DNA of 51,960 bases from Deltaproteobacteria bacterium (GTDB lineage: Bacteria; Myxococcota_A; UBA796; GCA-2862545): NCBI GenBank assembly GCA_006226595.1, contig SBGP01000011.1, positions 1-51,960 on the forward strand, in the 5' to 3' direction. Position 1 is the first letter of the stretch; each line of letters begins with the position of its first letter. The position numbers were made by a program, and so were the translations under genes. The notes below the pieces were generated by a model that was not told the DNA's origin, made no database searches, and worked only from the letters and a program-made list of their open reading frames with translations. Positions 1 to 7,623 of this stretch are shown here, piece by piece.

Positions 1-1
1 C

Positions 2-436
2 ACGCGTGGCCCCACCGGCTATCAACAACCGGCTAACCTCATTAATGGTACTGCCCGTGGTCACCACATCATCCACCACGGCGGTGATGGAGGTGACGGC
101 GGCTGGGGCGGCACCGGCGGTGTTGGCGGCGACGGCGGCTACGGTGCCTTCGGCGGCCTTCAGGGCGACGGCACGGCCTTCCTGGAGTGGGCGGGCCGCG
201 TCGGCGGCAACGGCGGTGACGGCGGCGACGGTGGCCATGGCGGCGGCGGCGGCGGCGGCTGCGGCGGCGCTTCCTACGGCCTGTACGTCGCTTCGGGTTC
301 GGGCCCGGCGGCCTACCTGTCGGACAACCTCGTCGGCGCGGGACGCGGCGGTGTGGGTGGGCAGGGCGGCTTTGGCCCGGGCGGCACGTACGGCACCGGC
401 GGTGCTGCGGGTGCGAGCGGCGGGTCGAACTTCTGA
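2..436 (+). CDS. Glycine-rich protein, C-terminal part (5' end outside window)
   Basis: An open frame runs without a stop from the window edge to TGA at 434-436. It encodes about 144 residues dominated by Gly with Asp, Ala, Tyr and Asn, in irregular GGDGG and GGxGG repeats, and ends in Ser-Asn-Phe. The frame has C/T-ending third positions typical of genes here, whereas the Ala/Arg-rich frame offset by one looks like a shadow. The composition recalls PGRS-like or collagen-like low-complexity surface proteins. The start and any N-terminal domain lie outside the window, so function cannot be assigned. One CAT/GGC-rich stretch contains a Cys in a poly-Gly run (near 238-270). Confidence 0.7.
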   Translation, partial: TRGPTGYQQPANLINGTARGHHIIHHGGDGGDGGWGGTGGVGGDGGYGAFGGLQGDGTAFLEWAGRVGGNGGDGGDGGHGGGGGGGCGGASYGLYVASGSGPAAYLSDNLVGAGRGGVGGQGGFGPGGTYGTGGAAGASGGSNF

Positions 437-474
437 TTGCCGCGTGCGATGCGGGAACCGGTTAATCGGGCCCG

Positions 475-1620
475 ATGCGTACGACCCGCGGCAAGCCGAC
501 CCACGATCGAATCCTCCTCGGTGACTCCGACCTCGCCGAGGCCTTGGCCCAGGCGCTCGGCGTCGAGGAGCAGGTGGAGCGCTACGCCCACCACTTCCAC
601 ACCTACCCCGCCGGGCTTCACCCCGATGCGGCTCGGGACCTGCTCTCGCTGTTTGAGGGCCCTCGCGTGCTCGACCCGTTCTGCGGCGGCGGCACCGTGC
701 TCGTCGAAACTCGAGCGGCAGGACGCGTGGCCATCGGCCGAGACCTGTCGTCGACCGCGCTTCGGGTGGCTCGCGCACGCACGGCATCGCCGGACGAGGC
801 TTTCCTCACGCGGCTGCGCTCGCGCGCCCGCAAGCTCACCGCCGTCGCCCAGGAAGCCCGGGACATGCCGCCCGAGCAGATCTACCAGGGTGTGCACGAG
901 TGGTACGCCCCGCACGCCCTGTACGAGCTCGAGAGCATTCGCCGGGGCATCGAAGAGTCGGACGAGGACCTGCAACCGCTCTTGTGGGCGCTGTTCAGCA
1001 GCATCCTCATCAAGACGAGCTGGCGAAAGTCCGACACGTCGGCCCAGCGCGTGAAGCACAAGCGTCCAGCCGGCACCACGGCGATCCTGTTCCACAAGAA
1101 GACCCGAGAGCTCGCCCGCAAGCTCGCCGAGTTCGCGGAGGCGGTCCCCGAGGGCACGCCTGAGGCCGATCTCGCGCAGGGCGACGCGCGCGAGCTGCGC
1201 ATCGACGGGCGGGTGAACCTGGCGCTTACGTCGCCCCCGTACCCGGGCACCTACGACTACCTGCCGCTGCAGCACTTGCGGCGGATCTGGTTCCAGGAAG
1301 ACCGCCACGAGGATCCGCAGGAGATCGGGTCGCGTCGCTCCTGGCGTGGCGGCACGAAGACCGCGCGCCGAGACTGGGCGGCGGCGACCGCGGCGTGGAC
1401 CACGTCGGTCGCGAACGCGCTGCTCCCCGGTGGCCACCTGGTCATCGTCATCGGCGACGGACTCACGCCCGCGGGTCCGATCGATGCCTCGGAGATCACC
1501 GAGAAGGCTGCGCAAGTGGCCGGGCTCGAGAGCGTGGCGCGTGCCAGTCTCGAGCGTCCGGACCACGCACGTCGCTCCACTCGCTGGGAGCACGTGTTCG
1601 CCTACCGCAAGCCCGAGTAG
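475..1620 (+). CDS. Orphan DNA methyltransferase-like protein (N4/N6 amino-methylase type)
   Basis: A 381-residue SAM-dependent amino-methyltransferase-like protein. A YPAGLHP segment (residues 44-50) is followed by the SAM-binding motif DPFCGGGT (67-74), and the catalytic motif TSPPY lies at 252-256, then a Gly-Thr-Tyr-Asp-Tyr segment. The SPPY motif is typical of exocyclic-amino DNA methylases, especially N4-cytosine enzymes. The order is SAM motif first and catalytic motif second, with an Arg/Lys-rich helical region of about 180 residues between them. No restriction endonuclease or specificity gene is adjacent, so it looks like an orphan enzyme. An RNA substrate cannot be excluded. It begins 38 bases after the glycine-rich gene, with no strong Shine-Dalgarno. 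It ends convergently against the lipoprotein at 1663 across a hairpin. Confidence 0.75.
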   Translation: MRTTRGKPTHDRILLGDSDLAEALAQALGVEEQVERYAHHFHTYPAGLHPDAARDLLSLFEGPRVLDPFCGGGTVLVETRAAGRVAIGRDLSSTALRVARARTASPDEAFLTRLRSRARKLTAVAQEARDMPPEQIYQGVHEWYAPHALYELESIRRGIEESDEDLQPLLWALFSSILIKTSWRKSDTSAQRVKHKRPAGTTAILFHKKTRELARKLAEFAEAVPEGTPEADLAQGDARELRIDGRVNLALTSPPYPGTYDYLPLQHLRRIWFQEDRHEDPQEIGSRRSWRGGTKTARRDWAAATAAWTTSVANALLPGGHLVIVIGDGLTPAGPIDASEITEKAAQVAGLESVARASLERPDHARRSTRWEHVFAYRKPE

Positions 1621-1628
1621 GTCGAGCC

Positions 1629-1646
1629 CGTCCGGCGAGCCGGACG
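1629..1646. terminator. Hairpin between convergent genes
   Basis: A perfect 7-bp inverted repeat (CGTCCGG / CCGGACG) with a 4-base loop lies in the 42-base gap between the stop codons of the methyltransferase and the convergent lipoprotein. Its position suits a two-way terminator. No T-run follows on either strand, so the call is tentative. Confidence 0.45.
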
Positions 1647-1662
1647 TGACTCGCCGGGGCCA

Positions 1663-2121
1663 CTAGTCGCAGGGCAGCCCGGTATCGGTCTCATCGGTGC
1701 TGAGCACCTCGAGCGCCTCGACCAGCCAGTAGGCCTCGCCGTCGGCGAAGGTCACGGTGGCGTCGACGAAGCCCGTCTCGGCGCCGGCCCCGATCGAGAG
1801 CACGGCCTCGTTCGCCCGGGCCTGCAGCGCGTGCACGGCGACTTCGCCGTGGAACTCCACGCTCGCGACCTCGCTCAGGTCCACGCCCTCGGCGCCGCGC
1901 AGGCTGATGATGCCCATGCCGCCCGCGTCGATGGACGGGGGGTCGAGGTACAGCCCGAGGGGGTTGACGTCGACAGCAGTGTCGGTCGGCGCGGGTTCCT
2001 CGTCGACCAGGGGATCCCAGTCGCCGTCGTCCCAGTCGTCGTTCCAACCGTCGGCGTTGTAGATGATGCAGCCCTGCGCGAGAGGCAGGGCAACCATGGC
2101 CAGCATTGCGATGCGCGTCAT
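1663..2121 (-). CDS. Small acidic lipoprotein, function unknown
   Basis: A 152-residue protein. The start at 2121 is chosen because AGGAGG lies just upstream on the minus strand; an in-frame start 30 bases further upstream has no such site. The N-terminus is a signal peptide ending in a lipobox with Cys after Leu-Ala-Gln-Gly. A Trp/Asp-rich acidic spacer follows, then a beta-rich domain of about 100 residues that could be Ig-like (it contains LDPPSIDAGG). It ends in Cys-Asp. It lies 48 bases downstream of the caspase-like gene on the same strand, so it may be the last member of the sigma/anti-sigma/caspase operon. The Shine-Dalgarno partly overlaps a stem of the hairpin at 2123-2158. No family is recognised. 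Confidence 0.75.
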   Translation of the reverse strand: MTRIAMLAMVALPLAQGCIIYNADGWNDDWDDGDWDPLVDEEPAPTDTAVDVNPLGLYLDPPSIDAGGMGIISLRGAEGVDLSEVASVEFHGEVAVHALQARANEAVLSIGAGAETGFVDATVTFADGEAYWLVEALEVLSTDETDTGLPCD

Positions 2122-2122
2122 G

Positions 2123-2158
2123 AGCGCCTCCTTGTCCGACTGTTCGGACACCGGCGCT
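2123..2158 (-). promoter_or_regulatory. Two-tier hairpin overlapping the lipoprotein Shine-Dalgarno
   Basis: On the minus strand, an inner perfect 7-bp stem (TGTCCGA / TCGGACA, 4-base loop, 2133-2150) is enclosed by an outer 6-bp stem (AGCGCC / GGCGCT, 2153-2158 with 2123-2128). The last two G of the AGGAGG ribosome-binding site are part of the outer 3' arm. The structure could act as a processing or termination hairpin after the caspase gene, or modulate translation of the lipoprotein. This is a reading of base pairing only. Confidence 0.4.
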
Positions 2159-2169
2159 GCCGAGAAGCG

Positions 2170-4260
2170 CTACCGCTCGGGCAGATTCTTCGGCGATTCC
2201 GCGGGCGTGCTCGGATCGGAGAGCACGGGCGGAAGCTCGGGCTCGTCGGACCCCGGCGTCTCCTCGATCTCCACGGGCTCGGCCTGCTCGGGCTCGGCCT
2301 CCACGCTCGTCGGAAGCACCGGGCTCTCGCTCGGCGCCGACTCTTCGAGCAGCGGAAGCTCCGACCGTCGCGGCGCCACGCCACCGATGTGGAAGCCCAT
2401 GCCGCCACTCCACCGGAGATGCCAGCTCGCGAAGTCGGTGCTCTCCATGCGGGCCTCGCCGCGAATGAAGTAGCGGGGGCTCAGGTACCAACGCAGCGCA
2501 CCGCCCGCGGCCACGTACGGACGGAAGGTGTTCTCCGGCACGTCGCTCGGCACCCGATCCGGCGAGCTCGTCATCGTCGACACCGTCGAGTACATGCCTG
2601 CGGCAATCACGAGCTCCGGGCGTGTGCGCGCGAGCTCGGGCCCGAAGGTCAGGCGTCCGCCGTACGAGATGTCGACCGAGTCCTGCCCGGGCAGCGCGCC
2701 CGCGCGGTCGAGGCCGATCGCGACGCCGGGGTAGGGCACCACGTCGATCGACAGACCGACCGACTCCGCGTCGAGGAACGAGCGCCCCCACGCGGTCTCG
2801 ACCGAGATCATCACGCCGGTGCGCGGCCGGAAGTGGGTGCGCTGGTGGACGCCCCACGACGCGTCCGCGATCGACCAGAAGTAGGCCGACGCTCCCAGCC
2901 AGGTGAACAGGTTCGGTCCCGGCCACAGGCGGTTCGCGAGCCCGCCGCGATGCTGCTCGGTCAGGCTCCAGCCGATCCCGTTGAGCACCGCAGTCGAGGT
3001 CAGGAACAGCAGTCCGTCGCCAAAGCGCTTGTCGTAGGCCTGGCCAGCACCGGGGAGCAGCGCCGAGGCGATGCCCGCCACCGCCGGCGAGTGCCAGGGA
3101 TCGATCTTCGGCAGCCCCATGTCGTTGAACTGGGGCTTCTTGAGCATCCAGTAGTCTTCGGTCTCCGTGACCGCGCCCCCCGTGCCCTTGACCTGGGCGA
3201 CCTCCTGGGTGGCGTCTCCCCACCGGTCCACGGTGACGGCGCCTCCGTCGGACACCGAGAGGCGAACCTCCTGCAGGCGGCCATCGAGACGACGGCGCAG
3301 CAGGTAGCGGCCAGGAGCGACGGCGATGTCGACCACCCGGCCCTCGACCTTGGCGACCTCCGCCACCGGGCGCTCTCCGGGCAGCGCGAGCACGGTGACC
3401 GTACCCGCCGAACTCTCCGGCAGGCGCAGGCGGGCCGTGGCCTTGCGGACATCGGTGAGCCACAGGTCGCCGTTGCCCTCCATCTCGATCTCGTAGGCGG
3501 GGTGCTGCGCGCCTGCGGCGGTCCCGGCGGTTCGCGCGACCGTCCGGTCGTAGGCGTAGCTGTAGGCCTCGTTCAGGCTGACCCACCCGTCGCCCGTGTC
3601 GGCGGCACCGCGCAGTGCGGAGAGCAGGTAGTAGGTGAAGAAGCTGCCGCCGAGCAGGGCGGATTCCTGGGCATCCTCGTTCGCGGAGGAGGCCGCGATC
3701 CATGCCTCGCCACGGGCCACCGTCCCGCGCTCGGTGAGGAAGGGCGCCTCGACGCTCGCGCCCTTGATGGTGGTCACCGCGCCGGAGCGACACGCATCGA
3801 GCACACCGAGGTGCACCTCGGCGTCGACCTCGCGAATGCGTCCCTTGAGTTGCTCGTAGGGGTAGATCTCCTCGCCGAGCTGCAGGCCGCGCGCGTCGGC
3901 ATGGCCCGAGTAGTAGAACAGGAACAGGTCCTGCGCATCCGCCGCCGCGACCTCCGCGAACACCGCGTCGAGCTCGGCCGACGACGGGGAGGGGAGGTAG
4001 GTCACGTCGTAGCGCTCGAAGCCGCCGAGCTCGGTCAGCACGTCGGCCATGCGCTCGGCATCGGACTCGGCGAAGCGCAGCTGCTCCAGCGAGCTTCCAC
4101 CGTCATTGGCACCGACGATCACCGCCCGCCGACGCACCTCGGCGGTGGCCGTCTCGACGGTGGGATCCACGGCCGAAGCCCCGGACTCGGCGTCGTCCTC
4201 CACCGAGGCGGACCAGGCCGTGACCGGGAGCAGCAGGGCCGCCGCGAGCAGCGGCCTCAT
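2170..4260 (-). CDS. Exported caspase-family (C14-like) protein with DUF5683-like and barrel-like C-terminus
   Basis: A 696-residue protein. The start at 4260 gives a clean signal peptide (about residues 1-18) and an ATGA overlap with the upstream anti-sigma gene. Residues 45-265 form a caspase-like p20/p10 domain with the catalytic pair in YYSGHAD (His120) and DACRSG (Cys157). A segment after Leu-Arg-Gly-Ala-Ala-Asp fits the usual end of bacterial caspase-like domains. Residues 275-350 look like a PEGA-type beta domain. Residues 395-430 contain LLPGAGQAYDKRFGDG, typical of DUF5683-like membrane segments. Residues 470-625 alternate like an outer-membrane barrel. The tail is Glu/Pro/Ser-rich. 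The protein probably acts in the envelope. Both catalytic residues are present, so it may be active. The substrate is unknown. Confidence 0.8.
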   Translation of the reverse strand: MRPLLAAALLLPVTAWSASVEDDAESGASAVDPTVETATAEVRRRAVIVGANDGGSSLEQLRFAESDAERMADVLTELGGFERYDVTYLPSPSSAELDAVFAEVAAADAQDLFLFYYSGHADARGLQLGEEIYPYEQLKGRIREVDAEVHLGVLDACRSGAVTTIKGASVEAPFLTERGTVARGEAWIAASSANEDAQESALLGGSFFTYYLLSALRGAADTGDGWVSLNEAYSYAYDRTVARTAGTAAGAQHPAYEIEMEGNGDLWLTDVRKATARLRLPESSAGTVTVLALPGERPVAEVAKVEGRVVDIAVAPGRYLLRRRLDGRLQEVRLSVSDGGAVTVDRWGDATQEVAQVKGTGGAVTETEDYWMLKKPQFNDMGLPKIDPWHSPAVAGIASALLPGAGQAYDKRFGDGLLFLTSTAVLNGIGWSLTEQHRGGLANRLWPGPNLFTWLGASAYFWSIADASWGVHQRTHFRPRTGVMISVETAWGRSFLDAESVGLSIDVVPYPGVAIGLDRAGALPGQDSVDISYGGRLTFGPELARTRPELVIAAGMYSTVSTMTSSPDRVPSDVPENTFRPYVAAGGALRWYLSPRYFIRGEARMESTDFASWHLRWSGGMGFHIGGVAPRRSELPLLEESAPSESPVLPTSVEAEPEQAEPVEIEETPGSDEPELPPVLSDPSTPAESPKNLPER

Positions 4261-4934
4261 GGCTCTTTGTCCAGCAGCAGCCGGCGAACCTGCACGCCCT
4301 TCGGCGGGGAGCCCGTCACCGCCTGCTTCACCGCGCGGTCCGAGAGCTCGTCGCCCGAGAAGATCAGCGCGACCTGGATGTCGCCGGGCGTGTCGTCGAG
4401 ACGCAGCGAGAACGGTGCGGTCTGCCATCGCTCGGCCTCTCCTTCGGCGGTCCAGCGGCCATAGATCTCGACGGCACCAGTGCCGTCCACACCTGCCAGC
4501 GTGACCTGAGGAAGAGGTGGACGCTTGAAGCGCAGCTGAATTCGATCGCCCTGGTGCACGACCTCACCCGGGGCGAGCGCGTGGCCGTCGCCGCCGTCGT
4601 CGAGCCAGGCCTCGGCGACAGCGGTTCCCTTGGTGCGAGTGTCGGGCTCGACCGGTCCCCCGAGCTGCAGCGCGAGCACGGCCACCGCGGCGAGCGCCAC
4701 CGCCGGTAGCCAGCGACGCACGCCGAACTGCGGGCGAATCACCTCGCCCTTGGCCTCGCGGATCGCTTCGGGTACGGGCCGAAGCTCGAACGCGGCGCGG
4801 TGGTTCTCCTGCGCGGTGAGCCGGCCACGACAGCGGTCGCAGGTCTCGAGGTGGGCCTTCGCCTCGGCCTCTTCGGCGGGCTCGAGCTCGCCATAGCGGA
4901 GGGCGTGGAGCTTCAGCGTGGAAAGGTGACTCAT
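4257..4934 (-). CDS. Zinc-finger anti-sigma factor with single TM and exported C-terminal domain
   Basis: A 225-residue protein starting with ATG at 4934, preceded by GGAGGAG and overlapping the sigma-factor stop by one base. The N-terminus has the zf-HC2 pattern (His28, Cys32, Cys35 in AHLETCDRC) that binds ECF sigma factors. A hydrophobic segment at about 74-92 is the membrane span. The outer domain (about 95-225) is beta-rich and contains GDRIQLRF, resembling DUF4384-type domains often found beside caspase-like proteins; that resemblance is tentative. It probably holds the neighbouring sigma factor inactive until an envelope signal is sensed. It overlaps the caspase start by four bases, which suggests translational coupling of all three genes. 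Confidence 0.85.
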   Translation of the reverse strand: MSHLSTLKLHALRYGELEPAEEAEAKAHLETCDRCRGRLTAQENHRAAFELRPVPEAIREAKGEVIRPQFGVRRWLPAVALAAVAVLALQLGGPVEPDTRTKGTAVAEAWLDDGGDGHALAPGEVVHQGDRIQLRFKRPPLPQVTLAGVDGTGAVEIYGRWTAEGEAERWQTAPFSLRLDDTPGDIQVALIFSGDELSDRAVKQAVTGSPPKGVQVRRLLLDKEP

Positions 4935-5503
4935 CACTCCTCCTCGAGCCAGGCCGGCGGGTTCTCGGCGAGGCGCTTGCGAAACACGCCGATGCGCTTG
5001 CGGACCGCGGCGGCACTGACGCCGAGCAGCTCCCCGATCTCCTGGTAGGTCATGCCGTCGACGAAGTGGAAGACGAGCGCGTCCTGCGTGCCCTCGTCCG
5101 CCTCGGCGAGCACCCGCTGCACGAGGTCCCGGACCGCGTGGGGCTCGAGCATGCTGTCGAGCACGGGAGTCACCGGGAGCTCGTCGACCAGCTCCTCCGG
5201 GTGCCGACGTCGGTAGCGAAGGCGGTTGAGACAGGCGCTCGTCGCGATCTTGAACAGGTAGGTGCTCGGCTTCGCATCCCCGCGAAAGCTGCCGCGGTAC
5301 CGATGCAGGCGCAGGAACACCTCCTGGCACACTTCCTGGGCGTCGGCCTCGTTGCGCAGCAGCGTGCGACACCGGCCGAGGACCAGGTCACCGTAGCGGC
5401 GGTACAGGGCCTCGACGTCCAGGGTCGTCCTCCGGGTGTCCACGACGGGTCGCGCGTCGACGCGCGCACCCTGGATTTGCGTAATGGCTACGGTCGCACT
5501 CAC
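4934..5503 (-). CDS. ECF-family RNA polymerase sigma factor
   Basis: A 189-residue protein with sigma-70 region 2 (about residues 30-100; LYRRYGDLVLGRC, then QEVCQEVFLRLHRY and FKIATSACLNRLR) and region 4 (about 125-180; GMTYQEIGELLGVSAAAVRKRI helix-turn-helix). Region 3 is absent, as in ECF sigma factors. The GTG at 5503 is preferred because GGAGG lies four bases upstream; a GTG at 5527 would add eight residues but has no ribosome-binding site. It is the first gene of an overlapping trio with its anti-sigma factor and a caspase-like exported protein, so it probably regulates its own operon and envelope genes. Confidence 0.9.
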   Translation of the reverse strand: MSATVAITQIQGARVDARPVVDTRRTTLDVEALYRRYGDLVLGRCRTLLRNEADAQEVCQEVFLRLHRYRGSFRGDAKPSTYLFKIATSACLNRLRYRRRHPEELVDELPVTPVLDSMLEPHAVRDLVQRVLAEADEGTQDALVFHFVDGMTYQEIGELLGVSAAAVRKRIGVFRKRLAENPPAWLEEE

Positions 5504-5591
5504 GGCGCCTCCCGATGCGTTGGACACCAGAGGCGCGAAAAAGCGCTACCGCGATAACACGACTCGCGATCGCCTATACGCCGGGAGCTTG

Positions 5592-5620
5592 CCGATGTTG
5601 CATCGGTCGGCCACGGGCCG
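5592..5620. terminator. Tandem small hairpins after the barrel-like gene
   Basis: A perfect 6-bp stem (CCGATG / CATCGG, 3-base loop, 5592-5606) is followed by a 5-bp stem (CGGCC / GGCCG, 5608-5620). Both lie immediately after the stop of the minus-strand barrel-like gene and before the sigma-factor gene. They may separate the two transcription units. There is no T-run. The rest of the 5504-5625 gap shows no promoter that can be named with confidence. Confidence 0.35.
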
Positions 5621-5625
5621 CAGCC

Positions 5626-6297
5626 CTAGAACTGGTAGCCGATGCGCCCCTGGATGCCGGGCTGGCCCTGCCACAGGGTGCCGCTGACCGCGAAGCCATA
5701 GCCTTCGATGTCGAGCTTGTAGGTGAGGACCGGCGCGAGGTTCGCAATGCCGATGCGCAGGTAGTGGCCCTCGTACACGCCGGTGAGACCAGCCTCGAAC
5801 GACTTGTAGAGATCGGCCTCGAACCACGGATCCCGAAACACGATCGGGACCACCGGCACCGACGCGTCGAGGCGAAGGTTCTCGATGCCGCCCTCGGCCG
5901 CGACGCCGAGGATGCCAGCCCCGGTCCAGTTGCCGGTGACGTCACCCGCGAAGCCCGCGAACACGTACCCACCGAGGTTGAACACGTTGTCCTCGAGCTG
6001 CACCGGGCTGCAGCGACCGTAGGCGGTGCCGAGCCACGTCCAGTCGTCGATTGCTCCCTGGGGCGCGCCCATCGCCATCATGCCCGCGGCGCACACGTCG
6101 CTCGTGCCGGCGTCCACACCAAAGGCGGGACCCGCGGGACCGAGCCCGAAGCCGTCGGCATCGAGGGTCGGCATGTAGTAGCCGCCGACCCAGCCCTCAC
6201 CGCGACCGCTCGGTCGGTACACCGCGCTGGGCAGGACGAAGGAAGCGGGGGCCGCGGCCTCCGCGGGAGCGGCGAACAGGAGCGAGAGAATGAGCAT
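5626..6297 (-). CDS. Predicted outer-membrane beta-barrel protein, function unknown
   Basis: A 223-residue protein with a short Ala-rich signal peptide (about 1-15). The rest alternates hydrophobic and polar residues with many Gly, Tyr and Trp, and ends in Tyr-Gln-Phe, a C-terminal aromatic signature of outer-membrane barrels. The start is supported by GAGG six bases upstream. Internal phrases such as GGYVFAGFAGDVTGNW look like barrel strands. No specific family is recognised. It lies between the sigma factor and the pyrophosphatase gene on the same strand, with hairpins on both sides, so it may be a single-gene unit. Confidence 0.7.
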   Translation of the reverse strand: MLILSLLFAAPAEAAAPASFVLPSAVYRPSGRGEGWVGGYYMPTLDADGFGLGPAGPAFGVDAGTSDVCAAGMMAMGAPQGAIDDWTWLGTAYGRCSPVQLEDNVFNLGGYVFAGFAGDVTGNWTGAGILGVAAEGGIENLRLDASVPVVPIVFRDPWFEADLYKSFEAGLTGVYEGHYLRIGIANLAPVLTYKLDIEGYGFAVSGTLWQGQPGIQGRIGYQF

Positions 6298-6308
6298 GCA
6301 GCGCCTCT

Positions 6309-6326
6309 ATGCCGTCGAGACGGCAT
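6309..6326. terminator. Perfect 7-bp hairpin between same-strand genes
   Basis: ATGCCGT / ACGGCAT with a 4-base loop, placed between the stop of the MazG-like gene (6336) and the ribosome-binding site of the barrel-like gene (start 6297). It has the same 7-bp stem and 4-base loop format as the hairpins at 1629 and 2133. It is a likely terminator or RNA-processing element, with no T-run. Confidence 0.45.
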
Positions 6327-6335
6327 CGGGGAGGA

Positions 6336-6722
6336 TCAGTCGTCGGACTCGGTAACCGACTGCCACTCCGGGTACTCGTCGTACTTGAGCGCCCGACCCC
6401 GGACGCGGTCGGCGGGGTACTTGGCCGCGGCGACCGCGAGCTTCGCGTCGAGTGCGGCAGCGAGGTCGATGTCGGCCCGCTCACAGAAGTTGAGCAGACA
6501 CATGAGCACGTCGGCGGCCTCACCGGCGACGGCAGCGCGACGCTTGTCGCTCAGCGGCTGCGGACCTTCGTCTTCGCACCACAGATACAGCTCGAGCAGT
6601 TCGCCGGCCTCGACGGACAGGGCCATGGCCAGGTTTCGGGGCGAGTGGAACCTGGCCCAGTCCCGTTCCTCGGAGAAGGCCTTCACGCGCGCCTGAAGCG
6701 CGGTGAGGGTCGGCTCGCTCAT
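6336..6722 (-). CDS. MazG-like nucleotide pyrophosphohydrolase (DCTPP1/RS21-C6 type)
   Basis: A 128-residue all-alpha protein matching the small MazG-like dCTP pyrophosphatase group in length and motifs. The metal-binding ExxE (Glu38-Glu41, in EAGELLE) and ExxD (Glu68-Asp71) are both present, and HSPRNLAMALSVEAGE matches the family's first helix. Such enzymes convert dCTP or modified dCTP to dCMP and pyrophosphate, sanitising the nucleotide pool. Its ATG overlaps the stop of the upstream GNAT gene by four bases, so the two are probably co-translated. The exact substrate is inferred from the family. Confidence 0.85.
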   Translation of the reverse strand: MSEPTLTALQARVKAFSEERDWARFHSPRNLAMALSVEAGELLELYLWCEDEGPQPLSDKRRAAVAGEAADVLMCLLNFCERADIDLAAALDAKLAVAAAKYPADRVRGRALKYDEYPEWQSVTESDD

Positions 6723-7540
6723 CCGGCCTCCAGGGTGATCAGCCGCATCGGATGCGCACGAGTGAAGCCCGAGCGCTCGTACAGCGCGACCGCGGGCGTA
6801 TTCGCCTCGTTGACGTGCAGGGTCACGCAGGCGTGCTGCACGAGCAGGCGACGGCAGAGTTCTCGCATGGCAGCGGTCGCGTAGCCCTTGCCGCGATGGT
6901 GCAGCGGCACGTAGGTCCCGCCGACCTGACAGCCGACCTCGGTGGTGGTGCCGACGTTGATCTGGAACAGGATCTCACCGTTGCGCTCGAGGACCCAGGT
7001 CCGGCCGCTGCGGATCCGGTCGACGACGACCGCTTCGTGGGTCGGGCCTTCCTCGAGGGCCGGGTTTCGCCCCAGATCCTCCTCCTCCATGAGCCCGGCG
7101 TAGTGGGCAATCTGCCGCCACTCGTGCTCGAGGGCGCGGCGAAAGCCCGGGAGTCGCTCGCCTGCGGGCGGTGTGTCGCACATGTACAGGCGCTGGTCGA
7201 AGAAGCAGCGGGTCTTGATGCCCGGAGCCCACTCGCCCCACAGCGCGTCGGTCGCGGCACGCGGACCCACCGTCATCACCGGAAAGTGGCGACGGCGGCG
7301 CAGGTGTGCGCCGATCAGCCCGGCGGCGTCCACGCGCGGCGCGTAGGGCACGGCCAGCCGTCCTGGCACGAGCAAGGTCACCCCGTGCAGCGTGTCGCCA
7401 TCGGTGGCCCCCAGCCACAGCGCACGCTGGAGGGGGTGCACGTCGAGAAAGCCGAGCAGGAACAGGTTGATCACGGGATCGTGGCGCAGCAGCTCTTCCG
7501 TCGCTGCTTCCCAGCTCGAGTCGAGTCGCACGACCTCCAC
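6719..7540 (-). CDS. GNAT-family N-acetyltransferase
   Basis: A 273-residue protein. The C-terminal half carries GNAT motif A (GTYVPLHHRGKGYATAAM, with the acetyl-CoA pyrophosphate loop HRGKGYA) and motif B (NEANTPAVALYERSGF). The N-terminal half (about 1-130) resembles the extension found in DUF4081-type acetyltransferases. The GTG start at 7540 is supported by GGAGG seven bases upstream. It forms an overlapping pair with the MazG-like gene downstream and is divergent from the DUF2505-like gene across 83 bases. The substrate is unknown. Confidence 0.8.
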   Translation of the reverse strand: MEVVRLDSSWEAATEELLRHDPVINLFLLGFLDVHPLQRALWLGATDGDTLHGVTLLVPGRLAVPYAPRVDAAGLIGAHLRRRRHFPVMTVGPRAATDALWGEWAPGIKTRCFFDQRLYMCDTPPAGERLPGFRRALEHEWRQIAHYAGLMEEEDLGRNPALEEGPTHEAVVVDRIRSGRTWVLERNGEILFQINVGTTTEVGCQVGGTYVPLHHRGKGYATAAMRELCRRLLVQHACVTLHVNEANTPAVALYERSGFTRAHPMRLITLEAG

Positions 7541-7623
7541 GCACCAGCCTCCGCCCCAGACAACGCACCCGTCTCCGGGCCCCCGAGCGTAACAGGTTAT
7601 GCGGTCCGGCCCGGAGGTCTGGC

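Noticed and set aside
6-524. Ala/Arg-rich plus-strand frame over the glycine-rich gene
   Set aside because: Third-position bases are typical of coding in the Gly-rich frame, not in this one; it also runs into the methyltransferase start.
1831-4464. Very long open frame on the plus strand (about 877 codons) opposite the caspase-like gene
   Set aside because: It is His/Arg/Gly-rich without domain features and lies antisense to genes with clear motifs; long antisense frames are expected at this G+C content.
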